Assembly (NCBI GenBank): GCA_018780645.1
Contig: JADMJJ010000039.1
Location: 1-62,605, forward strand
DNA: 62,605 nucleotides
From: Burkholderiaceae bacterium
Lineage (GTDB): Bacteria; Pseudomonadota; Gammaproteobacteria; Burkholderiales; Burkholderiaceae_C
Reading direction: 5' to 3'
The notes beneath the pieces are model-generated. The model was not told the origin of the DNA, searched no databases, and was given only the letters and a program-made list of their open reading frames with translations. The number at the start of each line of letters is the position of its first letter. Position 1 is the stretch's first letter. The translations under genes were made by a program, and so were the position numbers. This document shows positions 20,584 to 29,874 of the stretch, piece after piece.

Positions 20584-21825
20584 CCACTGCGCGAGGCTGG
20601 TCGGTGCCACGCGTACCCCGCTGGCTCTCAAGCTGGCGCAGGCGTCGAATTCGCTGCTCAGCGCGGCGAGATAGCTGACCACGTCGTGGGACTGGGACAC
20701 AGCCTGCGCGACCCCGGTCGCATGAAACATCAGGTCGAGCTTTTGCTCCTTTGGCGCGTCCTCCAGCATCCTAGCGACTGGCGAGTAGTTGCCATCGGCA
20801 CGGGCGGCCATCAGCAAGAGACTTCCAAGGCGCGAGTGCACCAGAGACAACGCTTCCACGCACTGCGGCAGCAGCCTCAAGGTCGTTTGTTCTGCCTGAT
20901 CCTGCGTCAGCCGCTTGCTCAACACCACGAGTCCGATCAAGCTGCGTACGGCAGTCAGCGGATGGGTCGGCTGCTTGTTCCAGTCGCCGTCGAACTCCTT
21001 GAAGCCCATGATCGACATGGCGATCGCCGCACCGGTGCTGGCAAGCAAGAGCAGCCGATCGGGCTGGGTACATGACGCACAGATCAGTGCCGCTTCGGCG
21101 GGCAGATCGTCGGCCGCTTCTAGTTCGCCCTTCAAGTTCAGCCAAAAGGCAGCCGCGAGCGCAAAGCCTTGGACGTCGGCGTCTACCTCGTGGGCGTTCA
21201 GTCGCAACGAACGATTATTGGATGTCGCGCCTTCGGCCTTCGCCGCAGCCACGAATTCGTCCACAAACAGCACGTGTTCTTCGTCCGGATCAGCGTTGCT
21301 CGCCCCGGTAACGATGACCGCCTTGTGACCAGCTGCAAGGTGGCCGGCTTCATGCCCGACAAAGAAGGTCATGGCGCCTTGGATGAGCAGGCTCCTGAGA
21401 GCAGCGTGCTTGACATGCAAAGGCAAATCGACGTCCGTGAGGTACGCGAAGCCGCTGCCATGGCCGGAGCGCTTGAGCAGATAGCGAGCCACGTCGTCAG
21501 ACAGTTCGGCGATCTCGCGGGCCATGGTCGTCGTTAGGCAGATCGCCTCGAAGCTGCTCATCCAGTAGGCGTAGGCGTTCGAAAGCTCGCTGTCCAACAT
21601 CAGGAAGCGCACGCGCCAGGACGAGGTCTTGATGAAATGGTCGGTGAACCGCTCCGTCAGGTCTTCGCCGACCGCGGCAATGGGTTCGATGTCCGGGGCA
21701 TATGGTGTGCCCATCACCACATCAATGACCTTGCCGCGCTTTTTGTCGTCGAGGACCTTTTGCAAGGCCTTGATCTGGTTCGAGTTGAGGCCCGTGCGGC
21801 TTGCTGCCGCGGTTGGATTCGACAT
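20566..21825 (-). CDS. Predicted HExxH zinc metallopeptidase, unknown family
   Basis: The 419-residue protein has a zinc signature HEAGH within FFVGHEAGHLAAGH at about residue 156, and a later acidic motif AHEVDADVQGF near 212 that could give the third ligand (E-x3-D), as in gluzincins. No signal peptide is seen, so it is probably cytoplasmic. The C-terminal half is helical and lacks a known domain. The layout recalls Lit/U49-type phage-exclusion peptidases, but that is only a resemblance. It is transcribed toward the small genes and sits at the right end of the island. An intact active site suggests it is functional. Confidence 0.65.
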   Translation of the reverse strand: MSNPTAAASRTGLNSNQIKALQKVLDDKKRGKVIDVVMGTPYAPDIEPIAAVGEDLTERFTDHFIKTSSWRVRFLMLDSELSNAYAYWMSSFEAICLTTTMAREIAELSDDVARYLLKRSGHGSGFAYLTDVDLPLHVKHAALRSLLIQGAMTFFVGHEAGHLAAGHKAVIVTGASNADPDEEHVLFVDEFVAAAKAEGATSNNRSLRLNAHEVDADVQGFALAAAFWLNLKGELEAADDLPAEAALICASCTQPDRLLLLASTGAAIAMSIMGFKEFDGDWNKQPTHPLTAVRSLIGLVVLSKRLTQDQAEQTTLRLLPQCVEALSLVHSRLGSLLLMAARADGNYSPVARMLEDAPKEQKLDLMFHATGVAQAVSQSHDVVSYLAALSSEFDACASLRASGVRVAPTSLAQWSALVL

Positions 21826-21890
21826 GTGGATGGACTCCCAAAGTAGGTGCGCCCGACGCTCGTGATTGGCGTCTCGAAAGATGGGCTCTC

Positions 21891-21918
21891 AAAAACAAGG
21901 CACCCGGTGTTGGCCGGG
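21891..21918 (-). terminator. Terminator-like hairpin upstream of the peptidase gene
   Basis: On the minus strand CCCGG-CCAACA-CCGGG is followed by TGCC and then TTGTTTTT. It would stop leftward transcription entering from the backbone, or act as an attenuator in the leader of the peptidase gene at 21825. The stem is only 5 base pairs, so confidence is low. Confidence 0.3.
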
Positions 21919-22470
21919 GGCTGAACCTTCTTCGCTGTCGCGTTGAGGGCCTGCTCAGGGAGGAAAAACAGGGAGCCGAACCTCGCAGTTGAGGATAACG
22001 ACAACGTGCTTGGTCTCCACTTACAAATTCTGCTGCTGTGGCTTAGCGATGCGTTCTTACGACGAAGCCGGATTCAGGCTCGGCTGCACGACACCCCTTG
22101 GCGCAATGCAGGGTGATCTGGCGGGATCGCATCAACTCGCCCGGTTGAAGCCGGACTGTGCGGGGCGCTCGTGGATGAGCTTGTACAGCGCAGCACGGCA
22201 CTCTTCTGCAGTAAGCAATTACCGTAATTATCGTAATACCCGGCGAGCGCTGCGGAGTGTTCGCTGGATGGCTACCGAGCGACCCTTTGATCGCCGCTTG
22301 CGCGGTGTGCGGATCCGGTGCTCAGGCGACGTAGGAGTCGCCATACCGGCGATCGTCGAGCCATCTTCTCTGGGAATCAATGTCCTGGAGAAACCGGGCA
22401 GGTCACGGCGCCGACATCTTCGGTGGACTGCAGTAAGGATGCAGCCTGCTTCAACCGAGGAAGCGGGAGG

Positions 22471-22491
22471 GCCGGGCGCTACGCGCCCGGC
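22471..22491. repeat. Perfect 9-bp inverted repeat near the backbone junction
   Basis: GCCGGGCGC, loop TAC, GCGCCCGGC. There is no following T-run, so it is not a classical terminator. It may be a REP-like or structural element. Confidence 0.4.
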
Positions 22492-22746
22492 AAGTCCATG
22501 GACAACGCGTTGCGTTGCCCACCGACAGATATTTATCTAGTCAAAGAATCCCATCTAGACAAATCCAAGCCAAATCAGCCTATGTGAACAAAAATGACTT
22601 TATTGACCGAGGCCATGGTGCGCTCCGAAGCGGTGATGAATCAGTTAGGCATGGGATTATGCCGTCCGGCCCACAGTTGAGGGCAAGATCCCCGCATTTG
22701 GTCGCTGGCCGCCCCATCCAGCCCGTCCCTTCCCTACGATAGCGCC

Positions 22747-23856
22747 ATGTTGTCGCCCGACACCCCCCTTCCGACACCCGGCAAGCCCGGCAATCTGCGC
22801 CTGTGGCTGGCCTATGCCGGCGTCTGGACCCTGGCCTGGCTGCTGTTCATGCTGGCCGGCATCCAGGCCGACCTGCAGCGCGGCAGCTGGCGGCCGCTGT
22901 CGGCTGTGTATCAGGCGAGCTGGACGCTGTGGCCGGCGGCGCTGTGGGGCCTGGCGGTCCATCCCTGGATGCGCTGGATGCAGCGGCTGGCCCTGGCCGC
23001 GCCCTGGCAGCTGCTGCTGCATGCCGTTGCCGCCCTGCTGTTCAGCTTTCTGTGGCAGGCCAGCAGTTTTGTCGCCGCCTGGGCCCTGTTCGAGTTCGAG
23101 CATGCGCTGGCCACCCTGAACCAGACGGTGCTGTGGCAGGCGCTGTGGGGCTGCTTTGTCTATGGCTCGCTGGCGGCGGGCTTTTCGGCGGTGCTGAATG
23201 CCCGCCGGGCGCGGGCCAGTGCGCTGGCCGCCGCCCAGGCCGAGGCGGCGCTGGTGAGGGCCGAGCTGGCCGCGGTGACCGGCAAGCTGAATCCGCACTT
23301 CCTGTTCAACACCTTGAATTCGCTGATCGCCCTGACCCGCAAGGATGCCCAGGCGGCCGAGCAGGCGCTGCTGCGCTTCGCAGGCATGCTGCGCTATGTG
23401 CTCGACAACAAGCGTGGCGGCAGTGACCGTGTGGCGCTGCGCGACGAGATCGAATTCGTGCGCGACTACCTGGCGCTGGAGAGCCTGCGCCTGGGCAAGC
23501 GTCTGCAGATCGTCTGGGAGCTGGACCCGCAGACCCTGGACGACGAGATCCCGCCGTTGAGCTTGCAGCCGCTGGTGGAGAACAGCATCCAGCACGGCAT
23601 TGCGCCGCGCACCCAGGGCGGCCAGGTGCATATCAGCGCCCAGCGCGACGCGATGACGCAAGCACTGGCCCTGTGCGTGCGCGATGACGGCGCCGGCTGC
23701 GAACCGGCCCGGCTGGACGCCAGCCAGAGCCGCAGCGGCATCGGCCTGTCGGCCCTGCGCAGGCGTTTTGCGCTGGACTATGGCGGCCGCGCCCGACTCA
23801 AGACCCATACCGCGCCCGGCGCGGGTTTTCGCACCGATCTATGGATTCCGCAATGA
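22747..23856 (+). CDS. LytS-type sensor histidine kinase
   Basis: The 369-residue protein has four predicted N-terminal membrane helices (about 17-150), then a coiled linker and the His_kinase (LytS) domain with KLNPHFLFNTLNSL near residue 180, where His is the phosphoacceptor. The HATPase part has VENSIQHG and GIGLSALRRR. It phosphorylates the LytTR regulator encoded next; the two genes overlap by 4 bases (ATGA). It is the first backbone gene to the right of the island. The signal is unknown; such kinases often respond to envelope or nutrient cues. Confidence 0.9.
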   Translation: MLSPDTPLPTPGKPGNLRLWLAYAGVWTLAWLLFMLAGIQADLQRGSWRPLSAVYQASWTLWPAALWGLAVHPWMRWMQRLALAAPWQLLLHAVAALLFSFLWQASSFVAAWALFEFEHALATLNQTVLWQALWGCFVYGSLAAGFSAVLNARRARASALAAAQAEAALVRAELAAVTGKLNPHFLFNTLNSLIALTRKDAQAAEQALLRFAGMLRYVLDNKRGGSDRVALRDEIEFVRDYLALESLRLGKRLQIVWELDPQTLDDEIPPLSLQPLVENSIQHGIAPRTQGGQVHISAQRDAMTQALALCVRDDGAGCEPARLDASQSRSGIGLSALRRRFALDYGGRARLKTHTAPGAGFRTDLWIPQ

Positions 23857-24647
23857 ACCAGCCCCGCATCCGCACCCTCATCGCCGAAGACGAACCGCTG
23901 GCCAGCGAGAGCCTGGCCGAGTGGGTGGCCCAGTTCGGCGCCGCCGGCCTGCCCGGGCTGGAGCTGCTGACGATCTGCGCCGATGGCGACAGCGCGCTGG
24001 CACAGATCCGCGCATTGAAGCCCGACCTGGTGCTGATGGACATCCATATGCCCGGCCTGACCGGCCTGCAGGTGCTGCGCGAGCTGGCGCGGGACCGCAG
24101 CGCCTCGCCGCCGGCGGTGATCTTCACCACCGCCTATGACGAGCATGCGCTGACGGCCTTCGAGCTGCATGCGGTGGACTATCTGCTCAAGCCCTTCTCG
24201 CAGGAGCGCTTCAACGAGGCGGTGGCCCATGCACTGCTGACGCAGCTGGCCCAGCCCGATCAACCCGCCCAGCCCCTGCAGGCGCTGGAGTCGCTGGAAG
24301 ACGAAGCCGCGCCGGTGCAGGCGCTGTCGCGTATCCTGGTTCGCGACCAGGGCAAGATCTTCCCGCTCAGCACCGACGACATCGAGTACCTGCGCTCCGA
24401 CACCAAGTACACGGCCATCAACAGCCGTGGCAAACAGTTCATGGTGCGTCTGCCGATCTCCGCCTTCGAGCAGCGGCTGGACCCGACCCGCTTTCTGAAG
24501 CTGCAGCGCTCCTGCATCGTCAATATGGATTTCGTCGAGTCGATGACGCCCGATGACACCTCGCAGCTGATCGTAAAGATGCGCGACGGCACCAAGTTCA
24601 CCGCCAGCCGCGAGGTCTCCAAGATGCTGCGGGGCCAGGCGATATGA
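23853..24647 (+). CDS. LytTR-family response regulator
   Basis: The 264-residue protein has a receiver domain (IAEDEPLASES, phospho-acceptor Asp in LVLMDIHMPG, TAYDEHAL, LLKPFS) and a C-terminal LytTR DNA-binding domain (RILVRDQGKIF ... FLKLQRSCIVNMDFVESM). The ATG at 23853 overlaps the kinase stop by 4 bases, and its own stop overlaps the next gene by 4 bases, giving a coupled three-gene unit. It would activate or repress target promoters on phosphorylation by the upstream kinase. Confidence 0.92.
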   Translation: MNQPRIRTLIAEDEPLASESLAEWVAQFGAAGLPGLELLTICADGDSALAQIRALKPDLVLMDIHMPGLTGLQVLRELARDRSASPPAVIFTTAYDEHALTAFELHAVDYLLKPFSQERFNEAVAHALLTQLAQPDQPAQPLQALESLEDEAAPVQALSRILVRDQGKIFPLSTDDIEYLRSDTKYTAINSRGKQFMVRLPISAFEQRLDPTRFLKLQRSCIVNMDFVESMTPDDTSQLIVKMRDGTKFTASREVSKMLRGQAI

Positions 24648-25375
24648 AGACGAGGCATGCCTATTGGCTGGCGCCGCTGATGTGGCTGGCGCTGCTCACC
24701 GGCGCCCGGGCCCAGCTGATCGGCCAGTCCTCGCCCACGCAGATGACCTACGCACTGGGCAGCTTCAAGCGCCTCGTGCTGGCCGGCGCAGCCGATGTGC
24801 GGCTGGTGCAGGGCGAGGTCAATCAGCTGGTCATCGAGGGCGATGCCGAGGTGCAGAAGCGCGTCGAGGTGGACCTGAGCGGCGGCAGCCTGCGCATCGA
24901 GCCGGCGGGCGGCTGGAAATTCTGGAACTCGCGCCGCACACTGGTGCTGATCACCGCACGCGAGCTGGACGAGATCAATATCCAGGGCGCCGGCGACGTG
25001 ATCGCCGATGGCCCGCTGAAGCTGGAGCAGCTGACGGCCAAGATCACCGGCTCAGGCAATCTGCGCATCAACGAGCTGCAGGCGCGCCGGCTGGCCATGC
25101 ACATCGTCGGCTCGGGCGATGCCAAGGTCACCGGCACGGTGCAGGACCTGCAGCTGAGCATCTCCGGCACCGGCGACTTCGTCGGCCAGCGCCTGCGCAC
25201 CGAGCGGGCCAAGGTGGCGATCGCCGGCGTCGGCGACGTCAGCCTCTGGGTCACCGAGGATCTGGTGGCGCGGCTGTCGGGCGCCGGCTCGGTGCGCTAC
25301 TGGGGCAACCCCCATGTGCACAAGTCGATCTCCGGCGTGGGCTCGGTCAGTCCGGCCAGGGACCAGGGGCAGTAG
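24644..25375 (+). CDS. GIN-domain (DUF2807) secreted protein
   Basis: The 243-residue protein has a signal peptide (about 1-23, ending ARA) and then the repeated beta-helix of head GIN domain proteins. GSG/GAG turns recur about every 20 residues (INIQGAGDV, AKITGSGNL, MHIVGSGDA, LSISGTGDF, VAIAGVGDV). It would be periplasmic or surface-exposed. Its start overlaps the response regulator stop by 4 bases, so it is produced with the LytS/LytTR pair and may be its output or sensor partner. Function is unknown. Confidence 0.85.
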   Translation: MKTRHAYWLAPLMWLALLTGARAQLIGQSSPTQMTYALGSFKRLVLAGAADVRLVQGEVNQLVIEGDAEVQKRVEVDLSGGSLRIEPAGGWKFWNSRRTLVLITARELDEINIQGAGDVIADGPLKLEQLTAKITGSGNLRINELQARRLAMHIVGSGDAKVTGTVQDLQLSISGTGDFVGQRLRTERAKVAIAGVGDVSLWVTEDLVARLSGAGSVRYWGNPHVHKSISGVGSVSPARDQGQ

Positions 25376-25376
25376 C

Positions 25377-25865
25377 TTACGGCTCGCCTTCCCAGTAGTC
25401 CAGCGTCTCCTTGGTACGGCCCAGCGCGTCGAAGTCCGGCGCGTAGGCCAGGTATTTGCCGGAGTCGGGGTATTCGCAGATCTCGGGCTTGTCGCGCGTG
25501 CTGATGCTCAGGTACTTCAGCGGCGCATCGGAGGTGTTGATCAGCTGGTGCGGGTACTCGGGCCCGGGCGGGATGAAGATCGTGTCGCCCGCCGCCACCG
25601 GCAGCATCTCCCCGGCAACACGCAGCGTGCCTTCGCCCTCGAGGATGATGAACATCTCCTCCTGGGCGTGGTGCAGGTGGTAGGGGCAGCTGCGCATGCC
25701 GGGTGCCACGATGTCTATGCTGGCGCCCAGCTTCATCGCGGCGGTGCCCTCGGCCAGGCGCGCGCCCCGGCTGTCATAGAGCGGCTCGCGCAGATCATGC
25801 CTGAGCTCCACCTGGTTGAAATTGCGTATCAGCTTGGTGCGCAGCTCGGCGGCTTTGTCAGTCAT
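25377..25865 (-). CDS. Cupin-domain protein
   Basis: The 162-residue protein has a single cupin fold with the metal motif [18 protein letters not shown] (HxH...E) and the second motif [14 protein letters not shown]. Metal ligands are intact. Such small cupins bind sugars or carboxylates or act as isomerases; no specific substrate can be assigned. It is convergent with the GIN gene, only 1 base between stops, and divergent from recQ by 14 bases, so regulatory sites overlap both starts. Confidence 0.85.
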   Translation of the reverse strand: MTDKAAELRTKLIRNFNQVELRHDLREPLYDSRGARLAEGTAAMKLGASIDIVAPGMRSCPYHLHHAQEEMFIILEGEGTLRVAGEMLPVAAGDTIFIPPGPEYPHQLINTSDAPLKYLSISTRDKPEICEYPDSGKYLAYAPDFDALGRTKETLDYWEGEP

Positions 25866-25879
25866 GGCCTAATCCCGGT

Positions 25880-27760
25880 ATGTCCCAGACTTCAGATCTT
25901 CACGCACCGCTTGGCATCCTGCAAGAGGTGTTCGGTTACAGCGCCTTCCGCGGCGAGCAGGCCGCCATCACCGACCATGTGACCGCCGGCGGCGATGCCC
26001 TGGTGCTGATGCCCACCGGCGGCGGCAAGAGCCTGTGCTACCAGATTCCGGCCATTGCCCGCCACCGCCAGGGCCGCGGCGTGGCCGTGGTCGTCAGCCC
26101 GCTGATCGCGCTGATGCACGACCAGGTCGGCGCGCTGGAGGAGGCCGGCGTTCATGCCGCCTTCCTCAACTCCTCGCTGAGCAGCGAGCAGGCCCAGCAC
26201 ATCGAGCGCGAGATGATGAGCGGCCGGCTGGTGATGCTTTACGCGGCGCCTGAACGCATCACAAATTCGCGCTTCCTGGCCCAGCTCGACTCGCTGCACG
26301 AACGCGGGTTGTTGAGCCTGTTCGCCATCGACGAGGCCCATTGCGTCAGCCAGTGGGGTCATGACTTCCGCGAAGACTATCTGCTGCTGAACGTGCTGCA
26401 CGAGCGTTTTGCCGGCGTGCCGCGCATCGCGCTGACGGCCACCGCCGACGAGCACACCCGCGCCGACATCCTGGCCCGGCTGCAGCTCGAAGACGCACGC
26501 ATCTTCCTGAGCAGCTTCGACCGGCCGAACATCCGTTACGCCATCGTCGAGAAGGACAATCCGCGGGGCCAGCTCTTGCGCTTCATCCGCGACGAGCATG
26601 AGGGGGATGCCGGCATCGTCTATTGCCAGAGCCGCAAGAAGGTCGAGGAGACCGCCACCTGGCTGGAGGGCGAGGGCATCCCCGCCCTGCCCTATCACGC
26701 CGGCCTGGACGCCGGCGTGCGCCAGCGCCACCAGGACCGCTTTCTGCGCGAGGACGGCATCACCATGGTGGCCACCATCGCCTTCGGCATGGGCATAGAC
26801 AAACCCGATGTGCGCTTCGTCGCCCACCTGGACCTGCCCAAGAATATCGAGAGCTATTACCAGGAGACGGGCCGGGGCGGGCGTGACGGCGCACCGGCCG
26901 ACGCCTGGATGACCTACGGCCTGGCCGATGTGGTCAACCAGCGCCGCATGATCGACGAGAGCCCGGCCGGCGAGGAGTTCAAGCGCGTGCAGCGCGGCAA
27001 GCTCGATGCGCTGCTGGCGCTGAGCGAGGCGCACGACTGTCGCCGCGTGCGCCTGCTGGCCTATTTCAACGAGGAGTCACCGCCCTGCCGGCCGTACCAG
27101 AATCTCTGCGACAACTGCCTGCACCCGCCCGCCACCTGGGACGCCACCGAGGCCGCTCGCAAGGCGCTGAGCTGCATCTACCGCTTCCACCAGAACGGCG
27201 GCCAGCGCTTCGGCGCCGGCCATCTGCTGGACGTGCTGCGCGGCAAGCGCACCGACAAGGTCACGCAGTACGGCCACGAAGCCTTGAGCACCTTCGGCAT
27301 AGGCGCCGATCTGAGCGAACAGCAGTGGCGCTCGGTGCTGCGCCAGCTGGTCGCCCTGGGCCATGTGGTCAGCGAGGGTGAGTACAACACCTTGGCGCTG
27401 AGCGACAGCGCCCGCGCCGTGTTGAAGGGTCAGGTCCAGCTGCTGCTGCGCGTGCCCGCCGAGGCGCCGAAAAAGGGCCGCGGCGGCAAGAGCGGCGGCA
27501 GCCGCAGCGCGCCCAAGGCCGCGCCGGCCCATCTGGACGAGATCGCCCAGGGCCGCTATCTGGCCCTGAAGACCTGGCGCGCCGAGGTCGCCAAGGAACA
27601 CGGCCTGCCCGCCTATGTGATCTTCCACGACGCCACGCTGGCGGAGATGGCCCGCCAGTGCCCCGGCTCTCTGGACGAGCTGGGCGAAATCAGCGGCGTC
27701 GGGGCAAAGAAGCTGGAGGCTTATGGGCGGGAGATCTTGAGGGTGCTCGACGAGGGCTGA
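25880..27760 (+). CDS. recQ: ATP-dependent DNA helicase RecQ
   Basis: The 626-residue protein has all parts of RecQ: Walker [13 protein letters not shown] near residue 38, DEAH with aromatic loop [17 protein letters not shown] near 150, motif [12 protein letters not shown] near 330, zinc-binding cysteines (PPC and CDNC near 400), RQC winged helix and a C-terminal HRDC domain ([20 protein letters not shown]). It unwinds recombination and replication intermediates. Length matches E. coli RecQ (about 610). A basic insert [11 protein letters not shown] lies between RQC and HRDC. The start is only 14 bases from the divergent cupin gene. Confidence 0.95.
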   Translation: MSQTSDLHAPLGILQEVFGYSAFRGEQAAITDHVTAGGDALVLMPTGGGKSLCYQIPAIARHRQGRGVAVVVSPLIALMHDQVGALEEAGVHAAFLNSSLSSEQAQHIEREMMSGRLVMLYAAPERITNSRFLAQLDSLHERGLLSLFAIDEAHCVSQWGHDFREDYLLLNVLHERFAGVPRIALTATADEHTRADILARLQLEDARIFLSSFDRPNIRYAIVEKDNPRGQLLRFIRDEHEGDAGIVYCQSRKKVEETATWLEGEGIPALPYHAGLDAGVRQRHQDRFLREDGITMVATIAFGMGIDKPDVRFVAHLDLPKNIESYYQETGRGGRDGAPADAWMTYGLADVVNQRRMIDESPAGEEFKRVQRGKLDALLALSEAHDCRRVRLLAYFNEESPPCRPYQNLCDNCLHPPATWDATEAARKALSCIYRFHQNGGQRFGAGHLLDVLRGKRTDKVTQYGHEALSTFGIGADLSEQQWRSVLRQLVALGHVVSEGEYNTLALSDSARAVLKGQVQLLLRVPAEAPKKGRGGKSGGSRSAPKAAPAHLDEIAQGRYLALKTWRAEVAKEHGLPAYVIFHDATLAEMARQCPGSLDELGEISGVGAKKLEAYGREILRVLDEG

Positions 27761-27803
27761 TCAGGAGACCCTGTTTCGTTGGCGCCCACGAGGTTTCGCC
27801 GCT

Positions 27804-28685
27804 TCAGCCCACACCAGCCAAGCCCAGCGCCAACGCCTCGAACACCACGCGAATCCGCCGCGAGGTGCGCAGTTCGCGATGCGTGACCAGCCAGATCGGG
27901 AAGCGCACCGGCGGCACATCATCGAGCACACGGACCAGGCCAGGGGTGTCGCGGGCGATCTCGACCATCATGGCGCCTATGCCCATGCCCTGCTGCACCA
28001 GGGCCAGGTGGGGGATCGAATGATCGCAGTAGCAACTGAAGTTTGACTCGCTCAGGTGCAGGCCGTGCTGGCGAAGAAAGCCCAGGAACTGACCCGAGCG
28101 ATCGGAGCCTACGAAGGGCAGGTCAGCGGCTTCTTTGGCGCTGCGCGGATGCCCGTGGATCTTCACCCAGTCTTCTGAGGCATAGAAACCGGCCGAGGCC
28201 TCTCGTATCAGCTGAGCGATCAGGTCCGGCTGTTCGGGTTTGACGTGGCGAATGGCGATGTCGGCCTCACGGCGCAACAGGTCGCTCAGCGCATTGGACG
28301 AGATGACCTCGATGGCAATGCCCGGCTCCTGTTCACGCAGCTGCCGCACCAGCGGCGGAAGAAGGTACGCGGCCACCACATCGGTGGCCGAGACCGAGAC
28401 CACGCCCTCGACGGCCTGCGAGCGGCCGGTGGCCGCCAGGCCCAGCGCTTCGGCGGCGGCGCCCATGGCACGCGCGTGTTCGAGCAGCTCGATACCCGTG
28501 GGCGAGAGCACCATGGCCTTGCCCACCCGCTCGAACAGCGTCACGCCCATGCGCTGCTCGATGGCGGCAACCTGGCGGCTCAGCGTGGGCTGGGTCAGGC
28601 CCAGCTTGCGGGCGGCCGCCGAAAGCGAGCCGGTTTCAGCGGTTTCCAGAAACGCCCTGAGCTGGTTCCAATCGACCTTTTCCAT
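27804..28685 (-). CDS. LysR-family transcriptional regulator
   Basis: The 293-residue protein has the N-terminal LysR winged HTH (NQLRAFLETAETGSLSAAARKLGLTQPTLSRQVAAIE) and a substrate-binding domain. ATG 28685 fits the usual LysR start (MEKVDWNQL). The gene is divergent from a methyltransferase, with 53 bases between starts and an ATAC-N6-GTAT palindrome at 28684-28697 that could be its operator. It may regulate the methyltransferase. Inducer unknown. Confidence 0.9.
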   Translation of the reverse strand: MEKVDWNQLRAFLETAETGSLSAAARKLGLTQPTLSRQVAAIEQRMGVTLFERVGKAMVLSPTGIELLEHARAMGAAAEALGLAATGRSQAVEGVVSVSATDVVAAYLLPPLVRQLREQEPGIAIEVISSNALSDLLRREADIAIRHVKPEQPDLIAQLIREASAGFYASEDWVKIHGHPRSAKEAADLPFVGSDRSGQFLGFLRQHGLHLSESNFSCYCDHSIPHLALVQQGMGIGAMMVEIARDTPGLVRVLDDVPPVRFPIWLVTHRELRTSRRIRVVFEALALGLAGVG

Positions 28686-28738
28686 ACGTAAATGTATATC
28701 TCCTGTGCAAATTTCCGCTATTTCCAGCGGCCTTGCGC

Positions 28739-29488
28739 ATGGATAGCATCCAGCTACCGCCTCTTGCACGGATTCCGTCCCCACCCCAGATGCCCGCCCC
28801 CACGCTCACCTCGCACCCCGAAGCCTCGCCCCCACCAGCGGCGGGCGACTCGACCGCCCGCAAGGCGCGATTCTGGGATCGCATTGCCCGCAAGTACGCG
28901 GCCGACCCGATTGCCGACCTGGCCGGCTACGAGGCCACCCTGGCCCGCGTGCAGGGCCTGCTGTCTGCCGAACAGGATGTGCTGGAGATCGGCTGCGGCA
29001 CCGGCACCACCGCGCTGCGCCTGGCGCCTTTCACGCGGCGTCTGCTGGCCACCGACGTCTCGACGAGCATGATCGCCATCGCCTGCGAGAAGCTGGCGGT
29101 CCAGCCCCTGCCTCAGCTGAGCTTCGCGGTGGCCGACGCCGACGCGCCGGCCTTCGGGCAAGGTGGTTACGACGCGGTGCTGGCCTTCAACCTGCTGCAC
29201 CTGGTGGACGATCTCGACCACGCGCTGTCGCTTGCGGTGCAGGCCCTGCGGCCGGGCGGCTTGCTGATCTCCAAGACGCCCTGCATCGCCGAGATGAACC
29301 CGCTCGTTCCCTACCTCGCCCTGCCGCTGATGAAGGCCATAGGCAAGGCGCCCCAGGTGCTGTGCTTCAAGGAGGCGCAGCTGCTGGCGGCAATCGCGCG
29401 GCAGGGCATGGAGATCGTCAGCGTCGAGCGGCACGGCACTCGGGGCAAGGACATCCGGGCCTTCATCGTGGCCCGCAAGCCGCGCTGA
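28739..29488 (+). CDS. Class I SAM-dependent methyltransferase
   Basis: The 249-residue protein has a Rossmann methyltransferase core: VLEIGCGTGTTAL (motif I) near residue 82, LLATDVSTSMI (motif II) near 103, then DAVLAFNLLHLV (motif IV). It resembles UbiE/Methyltransf_11 enzymes. The substrate cannot be assigned. ATG 28739 is used; a second ATG at 28790 would remove a proline-rich leader and is a good alternative. The gene is divergent from the LysR regulator. Confidence 0.85.
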   Translation: MDSIQLPPLARIPSPPQMPAPTLTSHPEASPPPAAGDSTARKARFWDRIARKYAADPIADLAGYEATLARVQGLLSAEQDVLEIGCGTGTTALRLAPFTRRLLATDVSTSMIAIACEKLAVQPLPQLSFAVADADAPAFGQGGYDAVLAFNLLHLVDDLDHALSLAVQALRPGGLLISKTPCIAEMNPLVPYLALPLMKAIGKAPQVLCFKEAQLLAAIARQGMEIVSVERHGTRGKDIRAFIVARKPR

Positions 29489-29502
29489 CCCAGTCGTTCT
29501 CC

Positions 29503-29718
29503 ATGCCTGCGCCCTCAGCTTTGCCGTGGCGCACAGGCCTGTCGGTCATCGCCCTGCTGGCGCTCGGTGCATGCGATGGCGGGCGCGGGGGCGCAACCCA
29601 CCTGCGCAAAGGCTGGCCCTCAGTCGCTCCGCAAGGTCCTTGGCTCCATCCGCCTGGAGTAGCGGCCCGCTCGACGGGAGCGCGGGATGGCGCGTCAAGC
29701 TCAACCCGGCACCCTTGA
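29503..29718 (+). CDS. Possible small lipoprotein
   Basis: A 71-residue frame begins at ATG 29503 with a signal-like helix and a lipobox LLALGAC, Cys at about residue 24. The remainder is low-complexity and proline/serine-rich. It starts 14 bases after the methyltransferase stop. No homology is recognised; it may be a truncated lipoprotein or a chance frame. The following bases to 29874 show nothing else. Confidence 0.3.
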   Translation: MPAPSALPWRTGLSVIALLALGACDGGRGGATHLRKGWPSVAPQGPWLHPPGVAARSTGARDGASSSTRHP

Positions 29719-29874
29719 TGCGTGAGTATCGGCCCGCGCTCCTCGCGGGCGCCTGGCCCGGTGCTCAGCGTGGCTCGCTGGCGTTGACAGGCCGCCTTGG
29801 TCACAGTGCATCCGCACCAGACAGGCCGGCGCCCTTGCCGGCGCTGGTGCCCCTCAGCTCAGACAACTCCCGAC

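Larger units (their letters stand above)
21826..22746. other. 0.9-kb stretch at the island-backbone boundary without a convincing gene
   Basis: The longest open frames here, for example 21989-22540 on the plus strand, lack domains, ribosome-binding sites and normal composition. The stretch holds a terminator-like hairpin at 21903-21918, an inverted repeat ATTACCGTAAT at 22218-22228 followed by another CGTAAT, and a perfect hairpin at 22471-22491. It includes the upstream region of the peptidase gene and the promoter area of the histidine kinase gene. It separates accessory from backbone genes and may contain the island's right attachment site or gene debris. Confidence 0.5.

Noticed and set aside
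21989-22540. 183-residue plus-strand frame in the boundary stretch
   Set aside because: Low-complexity Arg-rich translation, no ribosome-binding site and no conserved domain.
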